Of a stretch of 10,812 bases of DNA, positions 1 through 8,380 are shown piece by piece; positions within the stretch are counted from its first letter, which is position 1, and the number at the start of each line of letters is the position of its first letter. The translations under genes and the position numbers were made by a program. A model generated the notes under the pieces. The model did no database searches, was not told the DNA's origin, and saw nothing but the letters and a program-made list of their open reading frames with translations. Origin of the DNA: Ophiostoma sp. CBS 140.51 (Eukaryota; Ascomycota; Sordariomycetes; Ophiostomatales; Ophiostomataceae); assembly GCA_029298735.1 (NCBI GenBank), contig JANSLP010000575.1, positions 1 to 10,812 of the forward strand. Direction: 5' to 3'.

Positions 1-192
1 CTTATAGCTAAAAAAAAGGTAATAATAAGCCCGAATTTAAAAATCGCCACTATTTAACACATTTAAAAGGCGAAAATAACGGTAAATAAAGTAGTCAAAT
101 TAATCGATAATAACAGCGAAGACGAGGACTCAGAAGAGCTATGGTATATAATTTTTAAAACAATATTACATTTTCTACGTCTTCTTGAACTT
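1..192. other. AT-rich segment next to retroelement relic
   Basis: This stretch is strongly AT-rich with A and T runs, unlike the kinase gene to its right. On the + strand one frame stays open from about 67, after a TAA at 64-66, straight into the integrase-like frame below, but it has no ATG. The in-frame product here is acidic (SEDEDSEE near 115-140) and then hydrophobic, and I do not recognise it. The base composition fits a decayed repeat, possibly altered by repeat-induced point mutation, but that is inference from composition alone. Confidence 0.4.
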
Positions 193-474
193 TTGTATTT
201 TTTTGAAAAAGAAAATTTGTCGGTGGTCGAAAAGGGGGGGCGGCCGAAAGAAGGGGTGGGTTACTTACATTGCGCCACGGGATACTCACCTTTCGAAGTA
301 AACTACAGGTTTCAACCACGAATAGATTACCACAACGACGATGGCTTAGATCTAAGAGCGACCAAAGAGATTAAACGACTAGACGATGTTTTGACTAAGG
401 TCAAAGACAACCCCAGGAAGAACCAGGAAGTGGTTCGCGTTCAAGTAAACAAGAAGTGGGAGCCATGTCCGTAA
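193..474 (+). pseudogene. Ty3/Gypsy-like integrase C-terminal fragment (relic)
   Basis: The conceptual product contains HCATGYSPFEVNYRFQPR near 268-321. This resembles the conserved stretch after the integrase catalytic core of Ty3/Gypsy retrotransposons, where TG-x-SPF followed by a Y/N-G-x-x-P-R type segment is typical. A charged, lysine-rich helix-like region follows, as in those integrases. The frame opens with TTG, not ATG, and ends at TAA (475-477). No catalytic D,D,E residues, reverse transcriptase, RNase H or LTR are visible, so this is a small leftover piece and not a working element. Part of the upstream frame does not look like integrase and may be unrelated sequence joined by rearrangement. 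The family assignment rests on one short motif. Confidence 0.5.
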
Positions 475-978
475 TAATTAATTTATATTGTTTTACGTAT
501 TAAATTTTATTTTAATTGAAGAGTTAAATCTTTGACTCGCGTAAATTTTAATTTTAGTTCAACAATAACAACGGCATCTCACGTACAGCTTCTGGTGTAC
601 AACGTTTGTCCCTTACTTGTTTTATCGTAATATCCATTTGACTGGCGACCTTAGAACCGCCCTGAGTTATTTGTTGGCTGTGCAGAGCCCACACTAGTTA
701 AGCTGCCTAACAACGCCGACCCCTATTCGACCTGGGACCCACCAGCCTAGTAATAAAATCACCGCTATCGCAAAGTTTAGGCCCGTGTTGATGGTGTTTA
801 TTCTCGTCATTAACACGATAGTCTGTCCATATCTCTCGTGTGAGAGATCCAATCCCCGGCATAACTTCCACCATACCAGCAATTGCCCACCCGGAGAACC
901 CTCATCCCGTGCAGCTTGCGCCCGTCAATAGTCTGGCACACGGTAGCACAGGCGACGGCTGTTCTCGCCTCCTACGCG
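475..978. other. Intergenic region and presumed 5' leader of the ethanolamine kinase gene
   Basis: The stretch is AT-rich up to about 560 and balanced after that. No protein gene is supported. It must hold the promoter and leader of the kinase gene starting at 979. I see no clear TATA box. One upstream ATG at 791 opens a 46-codon frame that closes at TAG 929-931, before the kinase start and in another frame. Confidence 0.5.
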
Positions 979-2313
979 ATGGCTTTCGAAGCCGGCGACC
1001 GACACGTGCCGTTTCTGCCACTGCGATACGACCCGAGTAGCTCCGAAAGCTCTGCTCTCAATCTAGTCCTCGCCCTATGCGCCGACTGGCAGCTGCCAGG
1101 CTCGAATGTTGAGTTCATCAGATTCACGGACGGCATCACGAACACCCTGCTGAAGGCCGTCAACCGGAGGGCGGGAGTCTCACAGGATACAATTGACCGA
1201 GAGGCAGTACTACTCCGTGCATACGGGCATGGTACCGATCTGATCATCGACCGCCAGCGGGAGGCACAAAACCATGAGCTTCTTATGCGCTATGGACTTG
1301 CACCTGCCCTCCTCGCTCGCTTCGAGAATGGAATGCTGTATCGGTTCATCCGTGGGGAGGTCACGCGACCGGAGGACTTGCGGCGCAAAGACATATCTAT
1401 GGCCATCGCAAGACGCCTGGCACAATGGCATGCAACAGTTCCATGTATCCCACAAGCGAATGGCACCAAAACTGGCCTAGACAAAAGCTCTACCGACGAC
1501 ACACCAAACGGCGATTCCCACCGTGGCAACGACAGCCACGAGCACAACGGCTTAGACGAGACGACCACGATTCAGCAAGAAGCAAGCAAGTCCATTGCAG
1601 AGGGTAAGCCCGAGCCGAATATTTGGTCCGTCATGCAGAAGTGGATCTTGGCGCTGCCTGCGGACACAGACACACAGCGGGAGCGCATATCGGTATTGCA
1701 GGCCGAGCTCGAAGGGCTTGTGGCAGAACTCAGACACCGCCCCGGCCTTGGCAAAAACGGGCTTGTTTTTTCGCACAACGACCTTTTGAGTGGTAATGTC
1801 ATCGTGTTGCCTACCGGGGTCGGCGTGACGGACGCGCCGAACACAGAGGTTACATTTATCGATTACGAATACGCTGTTCCTTCCCCGGCGGCCTTTGACA
1901 TCGCGAACCATTTTGCAGAGTGGGGAGGTTTTGATTGCGACATGAGTGTCTTGCCAACTGTCACACAACGTCGCAACTTTATCGACGAGTACATTCGTGT
2001 ATATGCGAAATTGAGACTATCGCTACCGCAAGGCCCCGATGCCTTTGACACGGAGCTTGAGAAGGCAAAACTACTACAAGAGGTCGACTTATTCCGTGGT
2101 GTGCCGGGATTTTACTGGGGGATATGGGCACTTATCCAGGCAACAATATCCGACATTGATTTCGATTATGCTTCATATGCAGAAACCCGGCTGTCGGAAT
2201 ATTGGGCTTGGAAAGCGGAGGTTAATGGCGAGCGGGCAGCCTCGGGCACTAAAATACCCCTCCGCGAGAGACGGTGGGCACAGGAGGACGAGAACGACAA
2301 TCACGGCGGTTAG
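979..2313 (+). CDS. EKI1: Ethanolamine kinase (choline/ethanolamine kinase family)
   Basis: The product would phosphorylate ethanolamine with ATP in the cytosol, the first step of the CDP-ethanolamine (Kennedy) route to phosphatidylethanolamine. The protein has 444 residues. FTDGITNTLLKA (49-60) is the nucleotide-loop segment, and its TDGITN form is typical of ethanolamine rather than choline kinases. The Brenner phosphotransferase motif is HNDLLSGN with H266, N267 and D268, and D268 is the expected catalytic base. The second motif IDYEYA (294-299), with metal-binding D295, runs into AAFDIANHFAEW. I start at ATG 979 because the frame upstream opens only at a TTG (883) and homologues begin just before the FLPLRYD-like segment. 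A polar linker at about 161-210, rich in Asp, Asn, Ser, Thr and His, separates the two conserved halves. No intron is needed. Activity on choline as well cannot be excluded. Confidence 0.93.
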   Translation: MAFEAGDRHVPFLPLRYDPSSSESSALNLVLALCADWQLPGSNVEFIRFTDGITNTLLKAVNRRAGVSQDTIDREAVLLRAYGHGTDLIIDRQREAQNHELLMRYGLAPALLARFENGMLYRFIRGEVTRPEDLRRKDISMAIARRLAQWHATVPCIPQANGTKTGLDKSSTDDTPNGDSHRGNDSHEHNGLDETTTIQQEASKSIAEGKPEPNIWSVMQKWILALPADTDTQRERISVLQAELEGLVAELRHRPGLGKNGLVFSHNDLLSGNVIVLPTGVGVTDAPNTEVTFIDYEYAVPSPAAFDIANHFAEWGGFDCDMSVLPTVTQRRNFIDEYIRVYAKLRLSLPQGPDAFDTELEKAKLLQEVDLFRGVPGFYWGIWALIQATISDIDFDYASYAETRLSEYWAWKAEVNGERAASGTKIPLRERRWAQEDENDNHGG

Positions 2314-2560
2314 AATGCGCATGATGACCGCGATGCTTGGTACTAGGTAAGTAGAGTTTGCCATGGCATATCACGTGTTAGGAGCACGGTCTCCGGCAAC
2401 GAGTTCCCTCAGCACGGTATACTGTGCGTAGCTTACACGAGCCTTTACCTATGTTTTGCTTCATAACAATGTTTTTTTTATTGGTCGGTGGAGTTTCATT
2501 TTTTACGCATCTGGCATTGGGTGAGCATTCAACATGGTCTTCAGGGGCGCGCATACTTGC

Positions 2561-2570
2561 TTTATTTATT
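2561..2570 (-). terminator. Possible poly(A) signal of the zinc-finger gene
   Basis: Read on the minus strand this is AATAAATAAA, two overlapping AATAAA hexamers, about 465 nt past the stop at 3035. Fungal poly(A) signals are loose, so this is only a candidate. Confidence 0.3.
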
Positions 2571-2742
2571 TTCATACTCAGGGTTTGGACAGACTGCCTG
2601 CCCCATTACACACATTTAAACAATGTTATCTTATTCTGTCATACACAAAAAAACGGTTGACGCGAACAGGCGAGCAGGACCCGATCAACCCACCAGGTTG
2701 CCATCTTGCTCCTCACACCCAACGCAGTAGGTCTATCACAGT

Positions 2743-2748
2743 AATAAA
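2743..2748 (+). terminator. Possible poly(A) signal of the ethanolamine kinase gene
   Basis: An exact AATAAA lies about 430 nt after the kinase stop. If both this and the minus-strand candidate at 2561-2570 are used, the two convergent transcripts overlap by roughly 180 nt. The distance is long for a fungal 3' UTR, so confidence is low. Confidence 0.25.
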
Positions 2749-2904
2749 ATTTCGTCAAACGGGTTACGACCATTACCGTGGGCTTTTGCGGGCCAGAGTA
2801 GCTTGGTTGCACATTTAAAATCCTGGTGATTGGCGGGTCCTTTGAATCGGGGTCGACCGTCATTCAATGATATAAACGATACTTACCGCAGATGATTCTC
2901 CTAT

Positions 2905-2922
2905 CTCGGTTTTAAAACCGAG
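2905..2922. repeat. 18-bp perfect palindrome
   Basis: CTCGGTTTTAAAACCGAG equals its own reverse complement over all 18 bases, and the symmetry stops on both sides. It lies 113 bp past the stop of the zinc-finger gene. It could be a binding site for a dimeric protein, or chance. Confidence 0.6.
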
Positions 2923-3034
2923 GTCTTTAAGACACTTCAACGACGACTTAGACAACGTCACCGGGACACAGAGAAACAAATCCTCTGCCGCCTGAGCGTT
3001 TGACTTCACCGGCATGTGATGTTTGCAACTTGTC

Positions 3035-6000
3035 TTATCTATCTGATTCTGCCATATGACGAGCATCGGTGTGTGGAAGTGGGACCTCGGTGACGATGGC
3101 GGTAACGCGTGAGGTAGAATCTGTTTCTGTCGAAGTAGCCTCAAGGAGAGGACCCCCGACAAGGCTGCGTTTGACTGCCGCATCAGGGGGCCTGGATGCA
3201 GAAGGAACAATAACGTTGAGAACGCAGTCATCCAAGTGTTCATAGAAATCCTGGGCCGACAGGAACATACAGTGGCATATCGAACACTTGGCCAGGCTAT
3301 AGCTATCGCTCTCCCCGGCCACAGAAGAAACCAGATGGTGTTCTGCTGCTGTTGCCCCTGTTTTCCTGCTGTTCGGAGGAGCTTGTTCCACGTTGTGTAC
3401 GGCCGTGAGGTGCCTTTTAAACACATCCGTACGATTGAAAGCCTTTTCATAGGCTGTACCAGCACCAAGGCAAAATGGGCAGACCATGGTACCCTTGTAG
3501 TGAGTAAGGGCATGCCGATTTTTATCGTATTTGCGTGCAAAACCTTTCGTATGGTATTCGCACGTCTTTATGGGGCACTTTTCTGGTCGCTCTTCCATAT
3601 GTGTAAGCATGTGGGCTGCAATGTCCTTGTATACGCGCCCGCATTCTGGGTACGGGCACCTGTTTCGGTTCAGGCCGTGTTGTTCATCGGGGTTTGTAGT
3701 AGCAGAAGCGAGAGAGGAGCGAAAGCCGGTTGACACCACATTAGATCGTGTGCGAAACAATGCCGTACTGGTAAACGGTAGGGAGGCTGCTTCTTCATGC
3801 GGAGATGTTTGCGCTGGTAGTATGTGTACTATCTGTGGTTCTGCCTCCAGTTGCAGCACTGGCAAGTCCGGTATTTGATCAGGTTCTGAGCGCACCTGAT
3901 CTGCAGGTGATGCCTGACGTGCCGCACGGGGACGTGCAGGAGGCCGAGGCTGAAGGAGGGACTGCTGGTTGCTAGACCGAACCACTGCGGTGCCACCTGT
4001 CATCTCTTTGGGGGAGAGCCGGGGCACATCGTGGGACCGAGGATGATGGTGTGTGGAACTCGGCGGGGTGTCGGCAATGGAATTGCGACCAAAACGCACT
4101 TCAGCATCCGAGGACGCATGGTCATCTCGTACCCCCGGAAGAACGCGCACCTCTTGCATCCAGTTCCTGAGGATTGCCATTGGGGGCCATTCGCTGTTTT
4201 CCTTTCCAACCTTGTAGGGGCTGAAATGAGCCCGCCGCAGGTGTGCAGCTGCATTGTAGTATGCGCCGTATTTTTTCTTTGACATGCATGCTTTGCACGC
4301 CGAGAGAGGTACGGCAGGCTGTAATGCGGTCACCACTGAGTTTTTTGCCGGCTCTGTACAAACCCACCTCTTCATTAGGCTTGTGTGGTTTGCATCTGTG
4401 TGTCGTTTTAACTCGTGCTCGCCGCGGAAACCCTCTGGATATTCGTTGCAGATCCTGCAATATACTCGACGAAGAGGAAGCCTCTGAGGCGGCACTTTGG
4501 CCTCTTCGGTATGAAGGGAGGATGTAGGGCTCAGAACATTCAGAGTATGCTCAAGGCTGTTTTCTTTCGCAGGTGCAGGCTCATTATGAACAGCTTTGCT
4601 AACCGGGCTGCCATCTTCGGGTGAGACAATACGCGGCTGAGCCGACTTGCCATACTCAGGGCCAGTTTTCCCCGTTTGAAACTGCAGAGAGTGACGACGA
4701 GGCGTATGTTCCATAGATCCAGAGGAAAATTGCGTGGACTGTTCTGGCATGCTGGGTTGTAAAAAACCATGCCAGGTGCCGCCGTTTATTTTCATACTGC
4801 CAAGCGACATCAGAAAATCAAATGTGGAGGTGATGCCGTTATCGTTCCAAGTTCCCCTTTTTACGATCATAGACGCAGTGTTGTAGAGCTCCCGGTCATC
4901 ATCCTGTAAATCTTCGTTATCGCTGTCGAGAAGCGTTGGCAGCCTATCTCCAAAGAGTGCCACCGCCGCCATGTATGCGGCATGCATAGTATCATAAAGG
5001 TGCGATGCACTGCTGTCCGAGGGTGGCTCAACTGCAGCATGATGTCGAGTTGAGACCATACTTGTAAGAATGGTTTTCGTGATGCTAAAGATGCATAAGG
5101 AAAAGTATGCAGCCAGCCACTGCCTTGGAAATACTGTGTCGTTTACTGTTGCTAGGTCCTCAAGTGACCCAAGGTACTGAGCCATACAGTCACGTACAAG
5201 GCCGTGACGACTGCGGCACTCGTATTCGTCGGGCCCGGTGCCGTGGAGAATCGGGCGTATGTTGTTGGCAACATGCGGCCCAGGCCGTTGTAGAGAAAAA
5301 AACAAAGCCTCCCTCATAAGCAACTTGGACCTATAGAGAGAAGGGAATTCTTGAAGCTCGGAGCGTCGGTTTCCGGATAAGAGGCCACTTAACTTCAGAA
5401 GTTGCCAGAAATTGTATGCAGCACCTGCCATGTTATCGCTGGATGCAAGCACACTCAGTATAGGTGGTGGTCGGTCTATTGCTTGGGCCCCAAATGGTGC
5501 AAGGGCGAGGTCAACGGGAGGCAACATGGGAAGGTCATCGGCCCACCAAAATCCATCGTCAAAGTCGAGATTTGTTTTAACGATTCCTCCGGCATCTATC
5601 GGAGCCGAATAAACTCTTTGCAGGTAGTCGTTCATGCCTTCGCGTGGCGCAAGGGGGGATGCCAATGGGCTGCGTGGTCGGGTAGGACTCAGGCACTCTG
5701 TTTTATTATTTTAAATGGTGAGCTCCTCACAACTCCACAACAAAGAGCCTTGCGGCTAATAAAGGATAGGGTAGACCCGAGGCATAGTGCCAAACCAGAT
5801 ATTTGATTGAGCCTTACCTGGAACAAGAACACCAGTAATGTAGCTCAGAGGCCCCCGGCGGCACCCGAGGGTCCTCCAAAAATCAAAGCCGTGATGCACT
5901 GAGCCAGCCTGATGGCAGAAAGAGCAGACAATTCTGGAATCACACTATCCGGTGAATCTGTTAGCTTGGTGCAGGATATGTCGGGTGTGTTGGCTTTTCT

Positions 6001-7193
6001 GCAATTGAAGAGTAGTCAACAGGTACAAGTTTGGACATACCTCTAATTTCAATACCTTGCAACGAAGACATATATCGGTCTTACGCACCAGCATCAGCTC
6101 TCCAATCGGCTTGAGCTTGGATGGACCAATGCGGCTATGTTTAAGCGGTGGCAGTAAGGGATCGACCTCTACATCTATACTCGTCGAACTCCGCTTTCTG
6201 CCATGATCGGAGGTGTGAGGAGTGAAAGAGAAGGTGCCAGTGAAGCCGCGCCAGTTTCCATTCCGTACTGCTGCATCTTGTAAGGGTGGCAACCTTAGTT
6301 TGCCATCTTCATGGGTCACGTCGCCGGAAAGACGTGTTGGAGAGGGAGAACTAGGTATGGTCGGCGATAGAAGGTCTGGCGCGAAGCCTCGCTCTGGGTC
6401 TGAGTAGAGCGGATTAGACACCAAGTCTCCCATAGAGAGCCCGGAGTCTCTCTTTTCGCGCATGATGTGTGTCCTAGAGTGCCGATCTAGCTCATCTTTC
6501 TCCCAGAAACCGTAGATATAGTGGACGCATCTTTCGTCTTGACATTTATAGAAATGGCGGTAATGAGAGCGGCGTTGATCACGTCCACTTGTCTGGAAGA
6601 CCACTTCTCCTCTGAGATGCCGGGCACGAATGACCGGATCGTGGTCTGCGTTGTTCTTCCTCAACCATTCAATGAAACCAACAGGGATCTCGCTTTGATA
6701 AGACGAGGGTAGTACGCTCATTACATCCTGCTCATATGGATTGCTTCCTGGGGCGACAAAAGTAAGCAATGCTTTGGTAAAATGGGCAAGTGAGATGGAA
6801 GACGGCCGGCAAATGGGTCGATCGGTATTAACTTACCATGTTCTAGGCATGCAGTCTCGATACACTCGATTTGATACTGTATCCGCCTTGCTTCTTCGGC
6901 CTCTGAGAGGATGGGGATATTGGCTAGAAGATCTGAAGCACAGGGAAACGGTTAGAGGCACATGTCCGAAATGAGGTGAAAGATAACGTGAAAGGGTGAA
7001 GAGATGGCTGCCTACGACGGTCGCTAGCAAACTTGTGTAGAATTTGTAATTTGTAGCGAAGACTGTCAAGTTCTAATGAGAAGTTGAGCTGGGGCTCTGG
7101 GGAATGAAATGGAGTCTGTCCTGCTCCCATTCCCGCGGGCCCTTCACGGTGATCGGCCATACTTTCGGGAAGCATGTGGGCGCCAGAGGCCAT
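3035..7193 (-). CDS. Multi-zinc-finger putative transcription factor (five exons, 1256 aa)
   Basis: This is a likely nuclear DNA-binding regulator of unknown target. The exons are 7193-7016, 6932-6837, 6747-6041, 5944-5818 and 5697-3035. Every junction keeps the frame, and the total is 1257 codons including the stop. Residues 1-160 have no known domain. A C2H2 finger follows (C160, C165, H181, H185), then KRDSGLSMG. A Zn-cluster-like motif has C318, C321, C328, C334, C337 and C355, and the intron falls between C321 and C328. Residues about 390-670 contain NLDFDDGFWW and ITSTFDFLMSLG, which I remember as conserved in a Pezizomycotina-only family of C2H2 proteins. Further fingers are C783/C786/H802/H807, C837/C840/H855/H860, C1050/C1055/H1065/H1069, C1077/C1082/H1098/H1102 and C1109/C1112/H1132/H1137. 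A C2HC finger ends the array (C1174, C1177, H1190, C1194). The start ATG at 7193 has A at -3 and G at +4. Least certain are exon 1 and the 3' end. Confidence 0.82.
5698..5817 (-). other. Intron 4 of the zinc-finger gene (120 nt)
   Basis: The donor is GTAAGG at 5817 and the acceptor AAACAG ends at 5698. It is phase 1 with the split codon Glu370. Reading through meets an in-frame TAA at 5713-5711, so the large downstream frame cannot continue upstream without this splice. Confidence 0.85.
5945..6040 (-). other. Intron 3 of the zinc-finger gene (96 nt), inside the Zn-cluster motif
   Basis: The donor is GTATGT at 6040. The acceptor GGATAG ends at 5945, with GCTAAC as branch site just upstream. 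It is phase 0. Reading through instead gives a stop at the TAG of the acceptor itself. Splicing joins CLRCKVLKLE to CDSRIVCSFC, which restores the cysteine spacing of the family. Confidence 0.9.
6748..6836 (-). other. Intron 2 of the zinc-finger gene (89 nt)
   Basis: The donor is the consensus GTAAGT at 6836 and the acceptor CCCCAG ends at 6748. It is phase 1. The split codon becomes Gly92, joining CLEH to GSNPYEQD. Confidence 0.8.
6933..7015 (-). other. Intron 1 of the zinc-finger gene (83 nt)
   Basis: The donor is GTAGGC at 7015 and the acceptor TTCAG ends at 6933, with a CTAAC branch-type site about 20 nt before the acceptor. It is phase 1 and joins ...FASDR-H-LLANIP. A second donor 3 nt upstream (GTCGTA at 7018) would give the same frame with one residue fewer. 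Confidence 0.65.
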
Positions 7194-7260
7194 CGTTTGT
7201 TCCCAAGAACCTTGCAGAGAAACAAGGTCAAGCTTGCATCAAGAAGGTAATGGTTTCGGG

Positions 7261-7294
7261 GTAGAAAGATGGGGAGGAGGAGAGATAAAAATAG
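7261..7294 (-). promoter_or_regulatory. CT-rich tract with TATA-like core upstream of the zinc-finger gene
   Basis: On the minus strand this reads as a tatttttatc stretch followed by a run made almost only of C and T. It ends about 70 nt before the ATG at 7193. CT-rich tracts just upstream of the transcription start are common in filamentous fungal promoters. That it is the core promoter here is inference. Confidence 0.4.
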
Positions 7295-7360
7295 ACACAG
7301 GAAAACGAAGTGTCCGGTTCTGAAAGGCGAGACCCGGGTAGTGCGTCAGGATGATAGACA

Positions 7361-7393
7361 CCGGCGACGTCACAGCCGAGGACTCGTCGCCGG
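7361..7393. repeat. Inverted repeat, 9-bp perfect arms
   Basis: The arms CCGGCGACG (7361-7369) and CGTCGCCGG (7385-7393) are exact reverse complements, separated by 15 nt. The left arm runs into ACGTCA, a half site of the type bound by ATF/CREB bZIP factors. It lies about 170-200 bp upstream of the zinc-finger start and would form a GC-rich hairpin if transcribed. Confidence 0.6.
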
Positions 7394-7585
7394 CATTAGA
7401 GCCGGTCCTTTGGTGTAGACAGCAGCGTGGAGCTACAGACAGAGTCTGAAGTCTAGAGTAATGGCGGCTCCGGTAATTGCAAAGTCTGCTCCTCTGTCAA
7501 TGCCGATTGTCTCCGGGAGTCGTCCAGTTGCCGAGTTATTGGTGGGATGGCCGGTGCTGTGCCTATCGATAACCACGGCATGCAA

Positions 7586-7616
7586 ATCGCTCATTTGAGA
7601 CCGAAGTCTGAGCGAT
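7586..7616. repeat. Inverted repeat, 8-bp perfect arms
   Basis: The arms ATCGCTCA (7586-7593) and TGAGCGAT (7609-7616) are exact reverse complements with a 15-nt spacer, the same spacer length as the repeat at 7361-7393. Confidence 0.5.
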
Positions 7617-7726
7617 GCTCCTGAACGTTGCGCAGCGGTATGTGGCGACTGCACAGCTGTTTGGCACAGGTCCCGGGGAAGTCTTTTGCTTGTTCTTTTT
7701 GTCGGCCGATGTGGCTAGACTTTAGG

Positions 7727-7752
7727 TGCTTCAAAGCTGTGCTTCAAAGCTG
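7727..7752. repeat. 13-bp tandem duplication
   Basis: TGCTTCAAAGCTG occurs twice head to tail with no gap (7727-7739 and 7740-7752), followed by a further partial TGCTT-like start. This is either a recent small duplication or a doubled binding site. Confidence 0.7.
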
Positions 7753-8193
7753 CTTGTTGGCGGATATCGGCGAGGGCGAAGGTTGAGAGCACGTGGCAGT
7801 GGGCCGGGCGCGGGACAAACGAAGATGATACCGAGACTGTGTACTCCATACGGGGTGTTTAGGACTTCGGGTGTATGTCATGAAAGGTGGTGAAGGCCTT
7901 TCTCCGGTTTGAGGTTTTCTAAAGAGGGGAAGCGGCGCGGTTTTGAATGCTCTGCTTAATAGGGCATTGGAAAGAGTGAGAGGTAAGAGAGAGAGGAGCT
8001 AGTCATACTGGGTAATACGACTGTAGACGGAGCAAGGACTCTTTACTGAGTAGATAACAAGCCCCTCATATTAGAATAGCATGGGAGCCGCTGTCATTCC
8101 TTCTAGACCAAGGCTGAATGTTTCAAGGGTCTAAATGCACCATCCACGAGGTTGGCAGGTACGACTGTGACGAAATATATGGAGGAAAATGCG

Positions 8194-8215
8194 ACTTGCA
8201 GTGCGGAGTGCAAGT
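8194..8215. repeat. Inverted repeat, 7-bp perfect arms
   Basis: ACTTGCA (8194-8200) and TGCAAGT (8209-8215) are exact reverse complements with an 8-nt spacer. It may be a dimer-binding site or a hairpin; chance cannot be excluded. Confidence 0.45.
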
Positions 8216-8317
8216 ACTAATATAATATGGGATGCGATAGTAAAGACCAACTAGTTTACGTATTTTCAAGTATGGGTGTGATTAGTAGCAGGGTATCATA
8301 TGGTGACACTCTGACCA

Positions 8318-8380
8318 TCTGATAGTTTCTGATAGTGAGTACGATTGTTCGTCTACTGAGTGTTTGGTTGTCTGGTTGTC
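8318..8380. repeat. Short direct repeats (9-mer and 8-mer pairs)
   Basis: TCTGATAGT occurs at 8318-8326 and 8328-8336, and TGGTTGTC occurs at 8365-8372 and 8373-8380. The second pair is followed by a degenerate third copy. These look like simple slippage repeats. Confidence 0.55.

Larger units (their letters stand above)
2314..3034. other. Convergent 3' intergenic region
   Basis: This stretch separates the stop of the ethanolamine kinase gene (+) from the stop of the zinc-finger gene (-). The open frames in it lack ATG starts or recognisable protein features, and I call no gene. It should hold both 3' untranslated regions and poly(A) sites. It also holds an 18-bp palindrome at 2905-2922 and a consensus splice donor on the minus strand at 2886-2881. 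Confidence 0.6.

Noticed and set aside
883..978. Extension of the ethanolamine kinase upstream to 883
   Set aside because: The codon at 883 is TTG, and the 32 extra residues do not look like the family. ATG 979 fits the usual N-terminus.
1552..1968. 138-codon frame on the minus strand
   Set aside because: It lies wholly inside the kinase gene, has no recognisable domain and is explained as a shadow of the coding strand.
2860..3540. 226-codon minus-strand frame
   Set aside because: Most of it overlaps exon 5 of the zinc-finger gene in another frame, and its product shows no zinc-finger spacing or other domain. Only its tail past the stop might be transcribed.
5633..5635. Met codon as start of an independent 866-aa C2H2 gene
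   Set aside because: The frame continues upstream in coding style to an acceptor at 5698, and exon 4 joins in phase with a family-like sequence, so this Met is internal.
5945..6040. Coding use of the end of the 5945-6769 frame
   Set aside because: The last 32 codons are unlike the family and end in the TAG of a splice acceptor. They are better read as intron 3.
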